Of a stretch of 64,000 bases of DNA, positions 45,753 through 55,667 are shown piece after piece. The stretch spans positions 159,322-223,321 of the forward strand of contig NZ_JAHLOQ010000001.1 in assembly GCF_018917435.1 (NCBI RefSeq), written 5' to 3'. Below the pieces are notes generated by a model. It did no database searches, had not been told where the DNA came from, and saw only the letters and a program-made list of their open reading frames with translations. A program made the translations under genes and the position numbers. How positions within the stretch are numbered: the first letter of the stretch is position 1; the number at the start of each line of letters is the position of its first letter. Origin of the DNA: Intestinibacter bartlettii (GTDB lineage Bacteria > Bacillota > Clostridia > Peptostreptococcales > Peptostreptococcaceae).

Positions 45753-46265
45753 CTAATCAAGCATTCCTTTTATAGGATCTATTATCATTTTATTTTCTTC
45801 TAAATCGATAGTTGGTACGAATTTTTCAATTGATGGTATTAGATATTCTTTTTCACCAGACGATACCACATAAACATCATTTATAGCATGTTGTAATACA
45901 TCTTTAAGAACTCCTACTTTTTCGCCGTCCACAGTGAAAACATCTAATCCAATTAAGTCAGATACGAAAAATTCACCTTCATCTAATTCTCTACCTTGTT
46001 CTCTTCCGATGTACATATTTTTAGTTTTTAATTTTTCTGCTAATTCTATAGAGTCAATACCTTTAATTTTCATAATAACCATATTACCTTTGTATCTAAC
46101 TCTTTCAACTTCGTATTTATTATTTAAATTTTTATCTATATAAAAATACTCTAATTCATCAAAACGATTTATATCGTCAGTATATGGGTAAACACGCACT
46201 TCACCCTTTAAACCTTGTGTATTTACTATTTGTCCTATTCTAAAGACAGTTAACTTTTCAGTCAT
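45753..46265 (-). CDS. rimM: 16S rRNA processing factor RimM
   Basis: RimM assists maturation of the 30S head. The 170 residues show an N-terminal RimM barrel (RIGQIVNTQGLKGEVRVYPYTD, about 9-30) and a C-terminal PRC barrel (LIGLDVFTVDGEKVGVLKDVL, about 105-125). It lies in the rpsP-khpA-rimM-trmD-rplS order. A terminator hairpin lies between khpA and this gene, so its expression relative to rpsP may be lowered. Confidence 0.96.
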   Translation of the reverse strand: MTEKLTVFRIGQIVNTQGLKGEVRVYPYTDDINRFDELEYFYIDKNLNNKYEVERVRYKGNMVIMKIKGIDSIELAEKLKTKNMYIGREQGRELDEGEFFVSDLIGLDVFTVDGEKVGVLKDVLQHAINDVYVVSSGEKEYLIPSIEKFVPTIDLEENKMIIDPIKGMLD

Positions 46266-46298
46266 TTTGTCACCTCTTTTTTCATTTTTAGTATATAC

Positions 46299-46331
46299 AA
46301 AAAGGATTAGGCATATACCTAATCCTTTTTA
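46299..46331 (-). terminator. terminator hairpin between khpA and rimM
   Basis: AAAAAGGATTAGG pairs with CCTAATCCTTTTT around a six-base loop. It is followed on the minus strand by GTATATAC rather than more T, but the stem ends in TTTTT. It overlaps the last khpA codons and lies 34 bases before rimM. Confidence 0.7.
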
Positions 46332-46565
46332 TACTATCTCAAGAGAAACCTTAAGGTGCTCTTTATTTCCAGCAGATTTTAATACAGTTCTAATAGCTTT
46401 AGCTATTCTCCCTTGTTTTCCTATAACCTTGCCCATATCTTCTTGAGAAACTGAAAGTTTAAGGATTATTTCACCTTTTTTTCTTGTTTCCTCAATGCTC
46501 ACCTCATCAGGATTATCAACTAGAGCCTTAACTATATCGATAACTAGCTCTTTCATATTTTCCAT
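46329..46565 (-). CDS. khpA: KH-domain RNA-binding protein KhpA (YlqC)
   Basis: KhpA is a 78-residue single KH-domain protein that binds RNA, often with KhpB (Jag). The KH signature VSQEDMGKVIGKQGRIAKAIR is at about 39-59. It lies between rpsP and rimM as in most Firmicutes. In streptococci and clostridia it affects cell size, division or toxin mRNA; which applies here is unknown. Confidence 0.95.
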   Translation of the reverse strand: MENMKELVIDIVKALVDNPDEVSIEETRKKGEIILKLSVSQEDMGKVIGKQGRIAKAIRTVLKSAGNKEHLKVSLEIV

Positions 46566-46600
46566 CTCCTAAAATGTTTCAATAAAATAAGTTACGTTTC

Positions 46601-46849
46601 TTATTTTGATATTATTTCTTGGCTTTGTAATAATTTTTTAACAGTTTCAGTAGGTTGTGCACCAACACCTAACCATTTTTTAGCTTTTTCATCGTTTATT
46701 TTTATTTGTTTTGGTTCAGAAACTGGATTGTAGTATCCTATTTCTTCTATGAATCTACCATCTCTTGGAGCTCTTGAATCTGCTACCACTATTCTGTAGA
46801 AAGGTTTTTTATTTGAACCCATTCTTTTTAATCTTATTTTAACTGCCAT
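46601..46849 (-). CDS. rpsP: 30S ribosomal protein S16
   Basis: S16 is a structural protein of the 30S subunit. The 82 residues start [21 protein letters not shown] and contain [20 protein letters not shown], the family signature. It follows ffh by 44 bases, with ribosome binding site GGAGGTGGCCAA, and leads khpA-rimM-trmD. This is the standard order in low-GC Gram-positives. Confidence 0.98.
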   Translation of the reverse strand: MAVKIRLKRMGSNKKPFYRIVVADSRAPRDGRFIEEIGYYNPVSEPKQIKINDEKAKKWLGVGAQPTETVKKLLQSQEIISK

Positions 46850-46893
46850 TTGGCCACCTCCGAAATTTTTTTCTATTTTAGTTTTTAATTTAT

Positions 46894-48246
46894 TTATTTA
46901 AAGAAAGGAAGTCCGGGAAAACCGCCTCTTTTCTTCATACCTTTGCTATTTGAAGTAAACATCTTCATCATTTTTTTCATTTCATTTAATTGTTTTACTA
47001 GTTTATTTACTTCTTGTACACTTGTTCCACTACCTTTTGCTATCCTTCTTTTTCTTGATGCATTAAGTATTTGTGGATTTCTTCTTTCTTCAATCGTCAT
47101 AGACTGTATTATGGCTTTTACTCTATTCATTTCTTTGCCATTCATATCTACATCGCCTAATTGATTTTTTATATCTCCCATTCCTGGAATCATTCCAAGA
47201 ATCTTGTCCATAGAACCCATCTTTTGGATTTGTTCCATTTGATCTAAGAAATCTTCAAAATCAAATTCTTGCTTTTTAAGCTTAGCACCTAATGCTTTTG
47301 CTTTTTCCATGTCCATAGTTTCTTGAGCTTTTTCAATTAAACTTAAGACATCTCCCATTCCTAGAATTCTAGAAGCCATTCTGTCTGGATGGAAAGGTTC
47401 TAAATCATCTAATTTTTCACCCATACCTATGAATTTTATAGGTTTTTGTGTTACAGCTCTGATTGAAAGTGCTGCCCCACCTCTAGTATCACCATCTAAT
47501 TTAGTAAGTACAACTCCGTCTATACCTAAAGCATTGTCAAAACTTTCAGCTACATTAACTGCATCTTGACCTGTCATTGAATCGACTACTAAAAGTATTT
47601 CATGTGGTTTAACTTCTGATTTAATAGATTTTAATTCATCCATTAACTCTTCATCTATATGAAGTCTACCTGCTGTATCTATTATAACTAAATCGTTGTT
47701 GTTTTTCATAGCATGACTAAGTCCTGCTTTTGCTATATTAACTGGGTTTTCTTTATCACCCATGTTAAATACTTCTATGCCTAAGCTTGAACCTACAACT
47801 TCTAATTGTTTTATCGCTGCTGGTCTATAAACGTCACAAGCTACAAGTAATGGTTTCTTACCTTGTTTCTTGAAATATCCGCCAAGCTTTCCTGATGTTG
47901 TTGTCTTACCTGCCCCTTGTAAACCTACCATCATTATTATTGTTGGTGGTTTTGAAGATATTGTAATTTTACTTTGAACATCTCCCATTAAAGCAGTAAG
48001 TTCTTCATTTACTATCTTTATAACATGTTGCGCTGGAGTTAAACTCTCCATAACTTCTTGCCCAACACATCTTTCTTGCACTTTTTTTACAAAATCTTTT
48101 ACGACTTTAAAGTTTACATCGGCTTCAAGTAATGCAAGTTTTACTTCTCTCATAGCTGCCTTTACATCTTTTTCTGTAAGTTTACCTTTTGACTTTAACT
48201 TACTAAAGGCACCTTGCAATTTATCAGATAAACCTTCAAATATCAT
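46894..48246 (-). CDS. ffh: signal recognition particle protein Ffh
   Basis: Ffh is the SRP GTPase that brings nascent membrane proteins to FtsY. The 450 residues show the N domain, G1 [16 protein letters not shown] (near 107), DTAGRLH, G4 [13 protein letters not shown] (near 247). The methionine-rich M domain (about 320-440) includes the [12 protein letters not shown]-binding loop and a GFPGLPFFK end. It overlaps ylxM by four bases, indicating translational coupling, and is followed by rpsP. Its receptor ftsY is also in this cluster. Confidence 0.98.
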   Translation of the reverse strand: MIFEGLSDKLQGAFSKLKSKGKLTEKDVKAAMREVKLALLEADVNFKVVKDFVKKVQERCVGQEVMESLTPAQHVIKIVNEELTALMGDVQSKITISSKPPTIIMMVGLQGAGKTTTSGKLGGYFKKQGKKPLLVACDVYRPAAIKQLEVVGSSLGIEVFNMGDKENPVNIAKAGLSHAMKNNNDLVIIDTAGRLHIDEELMDELKSIKSEVKPHEILLVVDSMTGQDAVNVAESFDNALGIDGVVLTKLDGDTRGGAALSIRAVTQKPIKFIGMGEKLDDLEPFHPDRMASRILGMGDVLSLIEKAQETMDMEKAKALGAKLKKQEFDFEDFLDQMEQIQKMGSMDKILGMIPGMGDIKNQLGDVDMNGKEMNRVKAIIQSMTIEERRNPQILNASRKRRIAKGSGTSVQEVNKLVKQLNEMKKMMKMFTSNSKGMKKRGGFPGLPFFK

Positions 48247-48611
48247 TTTAACAACTCCCTACATATTTCTTCTATATTTTCTAGCTTAGGGATTAAATCA
48301 GCACAATCTATATTGTGCAATAAATCTTCTTTTATGTCAATAATTTTCTCCCTAATAGATTTAAGGAATTTTTCTTGGTCTTTCAACTTAGCTACTAAAT
48401 GTAGTTTACTTTCGTATTCTCTAAGTATTTTCTCTGAACGCTTTAATGTGTCGTAAACTCCTTGTCGTGATACACCTAAGTTTTCACTTATCTCTCCTAA
48501 AGAATAATCTTCTTCATAATAAAGAGATACCATTTCTCGTTGTTTGTCAGTCAATAGCTCTTTGTATTGCTCAAACAACAATCCAATTTCAACCATTTTT
48601 TCTATGTTCAT
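48243..48611 (-). CDS. ylxM: YlxM family DNA-binding protein
   Basis: This 122-residue helix-turn-helix protein resembles sigma-70 region 4. TDKQREMVSLYYEEDYSLGEISENLGVSRQGVYDTLKRSEKIL (in parts, about 22-64) is the family hallmark. YlxM stimulates or accompanies SRP in streptococci. The start at 48611 is chosen because GGAAGTGA lies five bases upstream; an ATG 16 codons earlier has no ribosome binding site. It overlaps the start of ffh by four bases. Confidence 0.93.
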   Translation of the reverse strand: MNIEKMVEIGLLFEQYKELLTDKQREMVSLYYEEDYSLGEISENLGVSRQGVYDTLKRSEKILREYESKLHLVAKLKDQEKFLKSIREKIIDIKEDLLHNIDCADLIPKLENIEEICRELLK

Positions 48612-48710
48612 AACAATCACTTCCAAGACCTTACTGTAAAGGTTCTTTACTTTACACATTGTATTTTATATCAAATAAATACTCTTGTCAACATTTATTT
48701 TATGCTAAGT

Positions 48711-50048
48711 TTAACCGAATAGAGCATCTACAAACGATTTAGAGTCAAAATCTTGTAAATCTTCCATTTGTTCCCCTACACCTATCAATTTTACAGGTAC
48801 ATCTACTTCTGATTTAACAGCTAAAACAACTCCACCTTTTGCTGTTCCATCTAATTTAGTCAGTACTAAACCTGTTATATCACATACTTCTTTAAAGCTT
48901 TTAGCTTGTGATACTGCGTTTTGTCCAGTAGTAGCATCAACAACTAATAAAACTTCTTTTTTAGCTTCTGGATATTCTCTATCAACTATTTTAAATACTT
49001 TACCTAATTCATTCATTAGATTTGATTTATTGTGAAGACGTCCAGCTGTATCGCATATTAATACATCTACCCCTCTAGCTTTAGATGCCTTTATAGCATC
49101 AAATATTACTGCTCCTGGGTCTGCACCTTCTTGATGTTTTATTATATCTACATTACATCTATTAGCCCATACTTCTAATTGGTCTATAGCAGCAGCTCTA
49201 AATGTATCCCCTGCAGCAAGTAATACTTTTTTACCTTCAGATTTATATCTGTGAGCTAATTTTCCTATTGTTGTAGTCTTACCTACACCATTTACCCCTA
49301 CCATTAATATTATTGTTGGGCTATGAGAAGCATCAAGTTTAGTATCTTCTTTTGATAAGATATCTTCTATTATAGTTTTTAATTCTTCTCTAACGTCTTG
49401 TGGGTCAGTTATCTTTTTAGTTCTTATAACATCTTCTAATTTTTCAATTATATCCATAGTAGTGTTTACACCTACATCAGCTGTTATTAAAACTTCTTCT
49501 AAATCTTCTAAAAGTTCTTCATCAACTTTAGTGTATGATTTTAACACTTCATCCACTCTATCAGTTATACCTTGTTTAGCTTTTGTTAAACCTTGTTTTA
49601 ATCTTTCAAATAAACTTACTTTTTTAGGTTTTTCTTCTATTTCTTCAACATCTTCAACTATCTCTTCTTCAGATTCTTGTTGTGCTTCCTCAACTAATTC
49701 TTCCTTAACTTCTACTTCAACTATCTCTTCTTCTTGAGATTCTTGTATATCTTCAATTTGTTCTTCGATTTTTACTTCTTCTTTTTCATTTTCTAAGATA
49801 TCTTCATCTTGTACTTCTTCAGTTGTACTTTCTTCAACTATTTGTTCTTGCTCTTGTGCATCAATAGATACGGCCTCTTCTTCTAACTCTTGATGTTCTT
49901 CATGATTATTATCATCTGTTTCAGTTTGTACTTCTTCTACTTCAGAATCTTCATCACTATCTTGTACATCTTCTTGCACTTGTTCTACTGATTCCTCTTG
50001 TATTTCTTCTTTTTTCTTTTTCCCAAAACCAAAAAGTTTTTTAAACAT
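48711..50048 (-). CDS. ftsY: signal recognition particle receptor FtsY
   Basis: FtsY docks SRP-ribosome complexes at the membrane. The protein is 445 residues. A basic start (MFKKLFGFGKKKKEE) is followed by about 125 very acidic Glu/Gln-rich residues (A domain), then the N domain and GTPase core. That core has G1 VGVNGVGKTTTIGKLA (near 252), DTFRAAA, DTAGRLH and G4 TKLDGTAKGG (near 400). The acid region is longer than in many Firmicutes. It lies between smc and ylxM-ffh, the usual cluster. Confidence 0.97.
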   Translation of the reverse strand: MFKKLFGFGKKKKEEIQEESVEQVQEDVQDSDEDSEVEEVQTETDDNNHEEHQELEEEAVSIDAQEQEQIVEESTTEEVQDEDILENEKEEVKIEEQIEDIQESQEEEIVEVEVKEELVEEAQQESEEEIVEDVEEIEEKPKKVSLFERLKQGLTKAKQGITDRVDEVLKSYTKVDEELLEDLEEVLITADVGVNTTMDIIEKLEDVIRTKKITDPQDVREELKTIIEDILSKEDTKLDASHSPTIILMVGVNGVGKTTTIGKLAHRYKSEGKKVLLAAGDTFRAAAIDQLEVWANRCNVDIIKHQEGADPGAVIFDAIKASKARGVDVLICDTAGRLHNKSNLMNELGKVFKIVDREYPEAKKEVLLVVDATTGQNAVSQAKSFKEVCDITGLVLTKLDGTAKGGVVLAVKSEVDVPVKLIGVGEQMEDLQDFDSKSFVDALFG

Positions 50049-50063
50049 AATGTTTCCTCCATT

Positions 50064-53000
50064 TTATACTATATCTGTCATTTTATGTGCTTCATGAAGA
50101 TCTAAACTAATTACTTTTGAAATAGCTTTTTGCTCCATTGTAACCCCATAAATATAATCAGCTGCTTCCATTGTACCTCTTCTATGTGTTACAGCTATAA
50201 ATTGAGTATCTTCTGATAGTTCTTTTAAATACTCACCAAATCTGAATATATTAGCATCGTCTAATGGTGCCTCAATTTCATCTAAAATACAAAACGGTGT
50301 AGGTTTAGCTAATATTATTGCAAATAATATACTTATAGCTGTTAAAGCTTTTTCTCCACCTGATAATAAGTTTAAGTTTTTCATTTTTTTACCTGGTGGT
50401 TTTGCTGTTATTTGGATATCACTCTCAAGTATATTATCTTCATCTAATATTGTAAGCTCTCCTTCTCCCCCTCCAAATAGTCTTTTATATACATATTTGA
50501 AGTTCTCATTTACTTTAGTAAATTCTTCTTTGAATTGAACTTTCATATTTACTTCCAATTCATCTATGATTTTTTCTATAGCATTTATAGATTCTTCTAA
50601 GTCTATCTTTTGTTCACTATAAAAATCATATCTCTCTTTAGTCTCTTTATATTCATTTATAGAGTCTATATTTATATTTCCTAAACTAGATATCTCTCTT
50701 TTTATAGATTCAAGTATCTTTTTATTTATTTCTATAGAGTCATCTCTAAATTCAAGCGCTTTTACATAACTTAAGTCATAATCTTCAAATAATCTAGTTG
50801 TATAACTTTCTTTATTTGCAGATAATCTCTCTATTTTAGTTTCAATTTTAAATTCACTTTGTCTAAGCTCCATACTTTGTCTTTCAAAAGCTTTTAACTG
50901 TTTATTTAAATCATTTATATTTTCTTTAAATTTATTTTTTGCTTGTTGAGCATTATCCATTTCTTTATTTTTCTTTGATAGCTCTGTATTTAAGTTTTCG
51001 CTCTCTCTTTTTTGAATTTGAGCTTCATTATTAAGATTTTCTATATCTTTTTGCAAGTTTTCTATAGAATTTTTATTTTCGATGATTTTTTTATTTGTAT
51101 TATTTATCTCGTCTTTAATTCTATTTATTTCTGAATCAGTAGACTTAAATATTTCACTTTTTTGAACAAAGTCTAATTTTAAATTTTCAATTTGTTTTTT
51201 ATCTTTATCAAAATCATTATTTTGAGTTTCTTGTATTTTGCTAAGTTCTTCAATTTGTTTTTTATTTTCTAATTCTTTTAACTCTATTTGTTTTATATTT
51301 TGTTCTATATTTTCTATTTTATTAGATGTATATTCTAAATTTGAATTTAGACCTATTTTTTCCTTTTGAAGTTTTTCAATATTTTGATTTAATGAATCTA
51401 TTTCATATTCTATTGATTTTAATTTAGTATTTTGTTTTACTATATCTTTTTCTATAAGATTTATATCAATTTCATATTTTTCTATTTCTTTTCTAGTTTC
51501 TAAAATCGAATCAGTAATTATTTGTTTATTTTTTAGATACTCTTCATTTTCTATTTTTATATTTTTTATTTTTTCTTCAAAATCACTTATAAGTCTTTTT
51601 CTAGATAATATATTTGTAGTTGACTTTAAACTACCTCCTGTAAGAGAACCACCTGGGTTTAAAATATCCCCATCTAAAGTTACTACTTTAAATCTATGAT
51701 TAGTTTCATTTGCAAACTTAATTCCATTATCTATATTATCTATTACTATAGTTCTACCTAATATATTTTCAATTATATCTCTATATTGTTCATCAAAAGA
51801 TACTAAATCACTCGCAACTTTTATATATGCAGTCTTTGCATTTATAGTAGTTTCGTTAATTCTTTTAGATTTTATAACATTCATTGGAAGGAATGTTACT
51901 CTACCCATGTTATTTTTCTTTAAATAAGAAATAGCATTTTTAGCTGCAAATTGATCTGTAGTTATAATATTTTGCATATAAGCCCCTAAAGCAGCTTCAA
52001 TAGCTTTTTCGTACTTTTCTTTAGTAGTTATAACTTGTCCTAATGCTCCACATATACCAGATAAATTTTTATTTTTTAATACTTCTTTTACACCTCTATT
52101 AAATCCTTCATAATGCTTTTCCATATCTCTATATATTTGAAGCTTTGAAGAATATTCTTTTTGAGAATAGTTGTTATTTTGTATCTTAATCTCGATATCT
52201 TTATTTTTAACTTTATAATCCTCCAAATTAGTCTTTAAATTATTTAAATCTAAAGTCTTATTTTTTAAATTATCTTTCATCTCATTTATCTTATCTTCTT
52301 TTTCTTTATAAATAGATTCTTTTTCGTGTAATGATGTACTTATATCACATATATTATTTTGTATTGCTTCATTTCTAGAGTTAATATTTTCAACATTTGC
52401 ACCTAACATAGATAAACTATTACTTAAATCTCTTTTTTCATTTAAGTAAGTTATTATATTATCTTTTAAATTTTCTAGATTTTTAGTCAATTCATTTAAC
52501 TTTTGTTCTTTTTGACTATTTTTTTGTTCTATTTCATAAATTTCTTTTTCTAATATAGAAATAGCTTCTTCATCAACTTTTCTTTTATTTTGTAACTGTA
52601 TTAATTTTTCATTATCTTCTTTTAATGTCAATTCAAAATCATCTAAAGTTTTTTTGTTATTTTCTATATTAGCTTTTGAGTTATTTATTCTTTCATTTAT
52701 TAGAGAAATTTGAGAATCATTTTGGTTTATTACATTTTTTATAGAATCTATGTATTCACTAAGTTTAGATATATTTTGTTCTAGCTTTTCAATTTCTTCA
52801 TTAGCTAATTCTACATTTTTATCCATTTTTTCTCTTAGTGCTTCTTTTTCATTTAATTCTTTAGCAAGTATTGTCTTTTGCTTTGTTATTTCTGATAGTT
52901 CTTGATCTATCTTTTTTATTTCTCTAATATAATTATTTACTTCTAATTTTTTTAGATTTTCTCTAAGCTCTAAATATTTAAGAGCTTTTTTTTGTTGATT

Positions 53001-53618
53001 AAAAAGAGGTTTTATCCTATTTTCAATCTCTATATATACATCTTCAATTCTCTCTAAGTTTTCCTTAGTGTTTTTTAGATTTTTTTCAGCTTCAAGTTTT
53101 TTATATCTATATTTTGATATGCCACATGCTTCATCAAAAACTTTTCTTCTGTTAGCTGGATTATTACTTAAAATCTCATCTACTTTTCCCTGTTCTATAA
53201 TAGAATATCCGTCTTTACCTATTCCTGTATCTAGTAGTAATTCCTTTATATCTTTTAATCTACATGCTTTGTCATTTAAAAAGAATCCACTCTCTCCATT
53301 TCTATAGGCTCTTCTTTTTATAGTTACTTCGCTAAAATCTATATTTAACTTTTCATCACTATTGTCTATAGTAAGAGCTACTTCACAGTAATTCATAGGT
53401 TTTTTATCAACTGTCCCTGCAAATATAACGTCTTCTAGCTTATCTCCTCTAAGACTTTTTATACTTTGCTCACCTAAAACCCATCTAACTGCATCGGATA
53501 TATTACTCTTTCCACTTCCATTTGGTCCTACGATTGCTGTTATTCCTTCATTAAAATTTATCTCTGTCTTTGTTGGAAAAGATTTAAATCCCTTTAATTC
53601 TAGTCTCTTTAAATGCAC
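50064..53618 (-). CDS. smc: chromosome segregation protein SMC
   Basis: SMC forms the condensin ring with ScpA and ScpB. The protein has about 1184 residues. Walker A GPNGSGKSNISDAVR lies near residue 32 and two long coiled coils flank the hinge (about 510-670, with GGSLTGGS). The ABC signature LNLLSGGEKALTA and Walker B FCILDEIEAPLDD lie near the C-terminus. A GTG start at 53618 (HLKRLELKGFKSF follows) is preferred because GGGAG lies at normal distance; an earlier TTG would overlap that ribosome binding site. It lies between the radical SAM gene and ftsY. Confidence 0.97.
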   Translation of the reverse strand: MHLKRLELKGFKSFPTKTEINFNEGITAIVGPNGSGKSNISDAVRWVLGEQSIKSLRGDKLEDVIFAGTVDKKPMNYCEVALTIDNSDEKLNIDFSEVTIKRRAYRNGESGFFLNDKACRLKDIKELLLDTGIGKDGYSIIEQGKVDEILSNNPANRRKVFDEACGISKYRYKKLEAEKNLKNTKENLERIEDVYIEIENRIKPLFNQQKKALKYLELRENLKKLEVNNYIREIKKIDQELSEITKQKTILAKELNEKEALREKMDKNVELANEEIEKLEQNISKLSEYIDSIKNVINQNDSQISLINERINNSKANIENNKKTLDDFELTLKEDNEKLIQLQNKRKVDEEAISILEKEIYEIEQKNSQKEQKLNELTKNLENLKDNIITYLNEKRDLSNSLSMLGANVENINSRNEAIQNNICDISTSLHEKESIYKEKEDKINEMKDNLKNKTLDLNNLKTNLEDYKVKNKDIEIKIQNNNYSQKEYSSKLQIYRDMEKHYEGFNRGVKEVLKNKNLSGICGALGQVITTKEKYEKAIEAALGAYMQNIITTDQFAAKNAISYLKKNNMGRVTFLPMNVIKSKRINETTINAKTAYIKVASDLVSFDEQYRDIIENILGRTIVIDNIDNGIKFANETNHRFKVVTLDGDILNPGGSLTGGSLKSTTNILSRKRLISDFEEKIKNIKIENEEYLKNKQIITDSILETRKEIEKYEIDINLIEKDIVKQNTKLKSIEYEIDSLNQNIEKLQKEKIGLNSNLEYTSNKIENIEQNIKQIELKELENKKQIEELSKIQETQNNDFDKDKKQIENLKLDFVQKSEIFKSTDSEINRIKDEINNTNKKIIENKNSIENLQKDIENLNNEAQIQKRESENLNTELSKKNKEMDNAQQAKNKFKENINDLNKQLKAFERQSMELRQSEFKIETKIERLSANKESYTTRLFEDYDLSYVKALEFRDDSIEINKKILESIKREISSLGNINIDSINEYKETKERYDFYSEQKIDLEESINAIEKIIDELEVNMKVQFKEEFTKVNENFKYVYKRLFGGGEGELTILDEDNILESDIQITAKPPGKKMKNLNLLSGGEKALTAISILFAIILAKPTPFCILDEIEAPLDDANIFRFGEYLKELSEDTQFIAVTHRRGTMEAADYIYGVTMEQKAISKVISLDLHEAHKMTDIV

Positions 53619-53638
53619 TATCTCATCTCCCTTCAAAA

Positions 53639-54706
53639 CTAAAGGTTATATATCTCTAATAATTTACTATAAATTTCATTCATATTTACATTAAACTCGC
53701 CTTTAGATGATGATATTATAAGCTCATCTATTGATAAATCTTTCGGCGCTGTTTTAAGATTTATATTGTATTTTTGTTTCATATATATTTTATTTGATCT
53801 TTTATTTCCTACTATTTTAGAAATATTTTTATTATTTGAATTTACTATAAGCTCTCCACTTATTTCATTTTCTTTTACTATATAATCTAAATAGTCTTTT
53901 ATCATTTCACTTTCTACTAATTCTCTAAATGCTGGATGATAAGGCCCTGCTACTACACCTTTTCCAAGTTGTATATCATCTGTAGCTTGAAGACCTACTC
54001 TTATTACATTTATATTATTTGTATAGAATAAAACTAATAACTTTTTAACTATATTGATACATTGTTCTAAAGAAAATGGCGTATATTCACCTCTTTCTAA
54101 AAGCATTTCAAGTCCTGTATCTTTAACTACTAGAGTTGGATATATTCTAACACAATCTGGGTTTAGTTTTATAAACTTTCTAGCTGTTTCTATACATTTT
54201 TCTTCTGAATCAGATGGAAGACCTACCATCATTTGTAATCCTAATTTTATACCGTGTTTTTTTATTAAATTAGAACTTTTTATTACTGAATCTATATCAT
54301 GTCCTCTTATACTGTCTATAAGTACTTTAGCATCCATAGATTGAACACCTAGCTCTATAATACTAGCATCGTATTTTTTAAGTCTTTCTAAAATTGAGTC
54401 GCTTATACAGTCTGGTCTTGTAGACATTCTTATTTCGTGTACTAATCCTTTATCTACATATTCTTTAGCAACTGCTAGCAATTCATTTTGACTATTTTCT
54501 TCTATGGCTGTAAAACTACCTCCAAAAAATGCTATCTCTACATTTGTATCTTTATCTATAGTTTCTAAACATTCTTCTATTATATTTCTAGCATCTTGTG
54601 CAGTAACTTCAGTACTTACACCTGTTATTTTCTTTTGATTGCAAAAAATACAATCATGAGGACAACCTCTATGAGGCACAAATATAGGTATTATTCTTTT
54701 TTTCAT
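53639..54706 (-). CDS. Elp3-like radical SAM protein
   Basis: This 355-residue radical SAM enzyme has the cluster motif CPHDCIFC (Cx3Cx2C, residues 15-22), FFGGSFTAI (near 61) and LGVQSMDAKVLIDSIRGH (near 135), all typical of the Elp3/YhcC-type subgroup. No acetyltransferase domain is fused. Such genes are often found between rnc and smc in clostridia, as here. The substrate is not established; tRNA modification is a reasonable but unproved guess from family resemblance. Confidence 0.9.
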   Translation of the reverse strand: MKKRIIPIFVPHRGCPHDCIFCNQKKITGVSTEVTAQDARNIIEECLETIDKDTNVEIAFFGGSFTAIEENSQNELLAVAKEYVDKGLVHEIRMSTRPDCISDSILERLKKYDASIIELGVQSMDAKVLIDSIRGHDIDSVIKSSNLIKKHGIKLGLQMMVGLPSDSEEKCIETARKFIKLNPDCVRIYPTLVVKDTGLEMLLERGEYTPFSLEQCINIVKKLLVLFYTNNINVIRVGLQATDDIQLGKGVVAGPYHPAFRELVESEMIKDYLDYIVKENEISGELIVNSNNKNISKIVGNKRSNKIYMKQKYNINLKTAPKDLSIDELIISSSKGEFNVNMNEIYSKLLEIYNL

Positions 54707-54720
54707 TTAAATATACCACC

Positions 54721-55422
54721 TTACATTTTTTTATCTAATGCACATTTTGCAGCAACTTGTTCTGCATCCTTTTTACTTTTACCTTCTCCTACACCTAATA
54801 CAGTGTCATTTATACCAACTTCCATAACAAAGCGTTTATTGTGGTCTGGTCCTTTTTCTTCGATTAATTTATACCATATATTATTTTCACCATTGCTTTG
54901 TAATACTTCTTGAAGACAAGTCTTGTAATCTCTAAATATTTTTCCTTTTATAGAATCATTTATTATTTTTTCCATATAAGTTAATATGAATTTTCTTGCA
55001 TATTCTATTCCGCCATCTAAGTAAATAGCTGCTATAACTGCTTCTAAAGCATCTGCAAGGATTGAGATTCTTTCTCTACCACCTGTAGCTTCTTCTCCTT
55101 TTCCTAAAAGCATATACGTACCTAAATGTATATCTTTAGAAACTTCACTTAGAGATTCTTCACAAACTATATTGGCTCTTATTTTTGTAAGCTCTCCTTC
55201 AGGTAATTTTGTTTCTTTTTTAAATAAATAATCACTTATTACTATACTTAATACTGAGTCCCCTAAGAACTCTAATCTTTCATTAAAAGCATAGTTTTTA
55301 TTTTCATTTGAATAAGAACTATGTGTTAAAGCTTCTAATATATATTCTTTATTTTTAAATTCATAATTTATGTTTTCTTCAAATAACTTTATGTTATTTA
55401 ATATTTTTCTACTTATTTTCAT
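54721..55422 (-). CDS. rnc: ribonuclease III
   Basis: RNase III cleaves double-stranded RNA in rRNA processing and mRNA turnover. The 233 residues show the catalytic signature NERLEFLGDSVLSIVIS (about 45-61), a second acidic motif ILADALEAVIAAIYLDGG (near 118), and a C-terminal double-stranded RNA-binding domain (DYKTCLQEVLQSNGEN to KDAEQVAAKCAL). It begins a run rnc-radical SAM-smc-ftsY. The acpP/plsX genes usually near rnc are not here. Confidence 0.97.
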   Translation of the reverse strand: MKISRKILNNIKLFEENINYEFKNKEYILEALTHSSYSNENKNYAFNERLEFLGDSVLSIVISDYLFKKETKLPEGELTKIRANIVCEESLSEVSKDIHLGTYMLLGKGEEATGGRERISILADALEAVIAAIYLDGGIEYARKFILTYMEKIINDSIKGKIFRDYKTCLQEVLQSNGENNIWYKLIEEKGPDHNKRFVMEVGINDTVLGVGEGKSKKDAEQVAAKCALDKKM

Positions 55423-55595
55423 TAAACATCCTCCAAATTAATTATTTTGTTAGATCAATCCCATATATAAAAAAATCTTTATTCTAACAGATTTTTAAAA
55501 GGTAGATTTTTTGAAACACATATACAGAAATTATACTTATCCGCTATTTTAAGATGAATATAATTTCCTATGTGTTATAAAAACATATTTACTTT

Positions 55596-55636
55596 AAAAA
55601 ACCTATGAAGATTTAAACTTCATAGGCGCTTTTTAA
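55596..55636 (-). terminator. intrinsic terminator after the Cys-rich protein gene
   Basis: CCTATGAAG pairs with CTTCATAGG around a seven-base loop, followed on the minus strand by TTTTTT. Confidence 0.85.
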
Positions 55637-55667
55637 ACCAAACATTCATTATTACAAATTACAACTA

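Noticed and set aside
55449..55490. TGTTAGA/TCTAACA inverted repeat upstream of rnc as a regulator site
   Set aside because: Only 7 bp with a 28-base loop in AT-rich DNA; no T run or promoter overlap.
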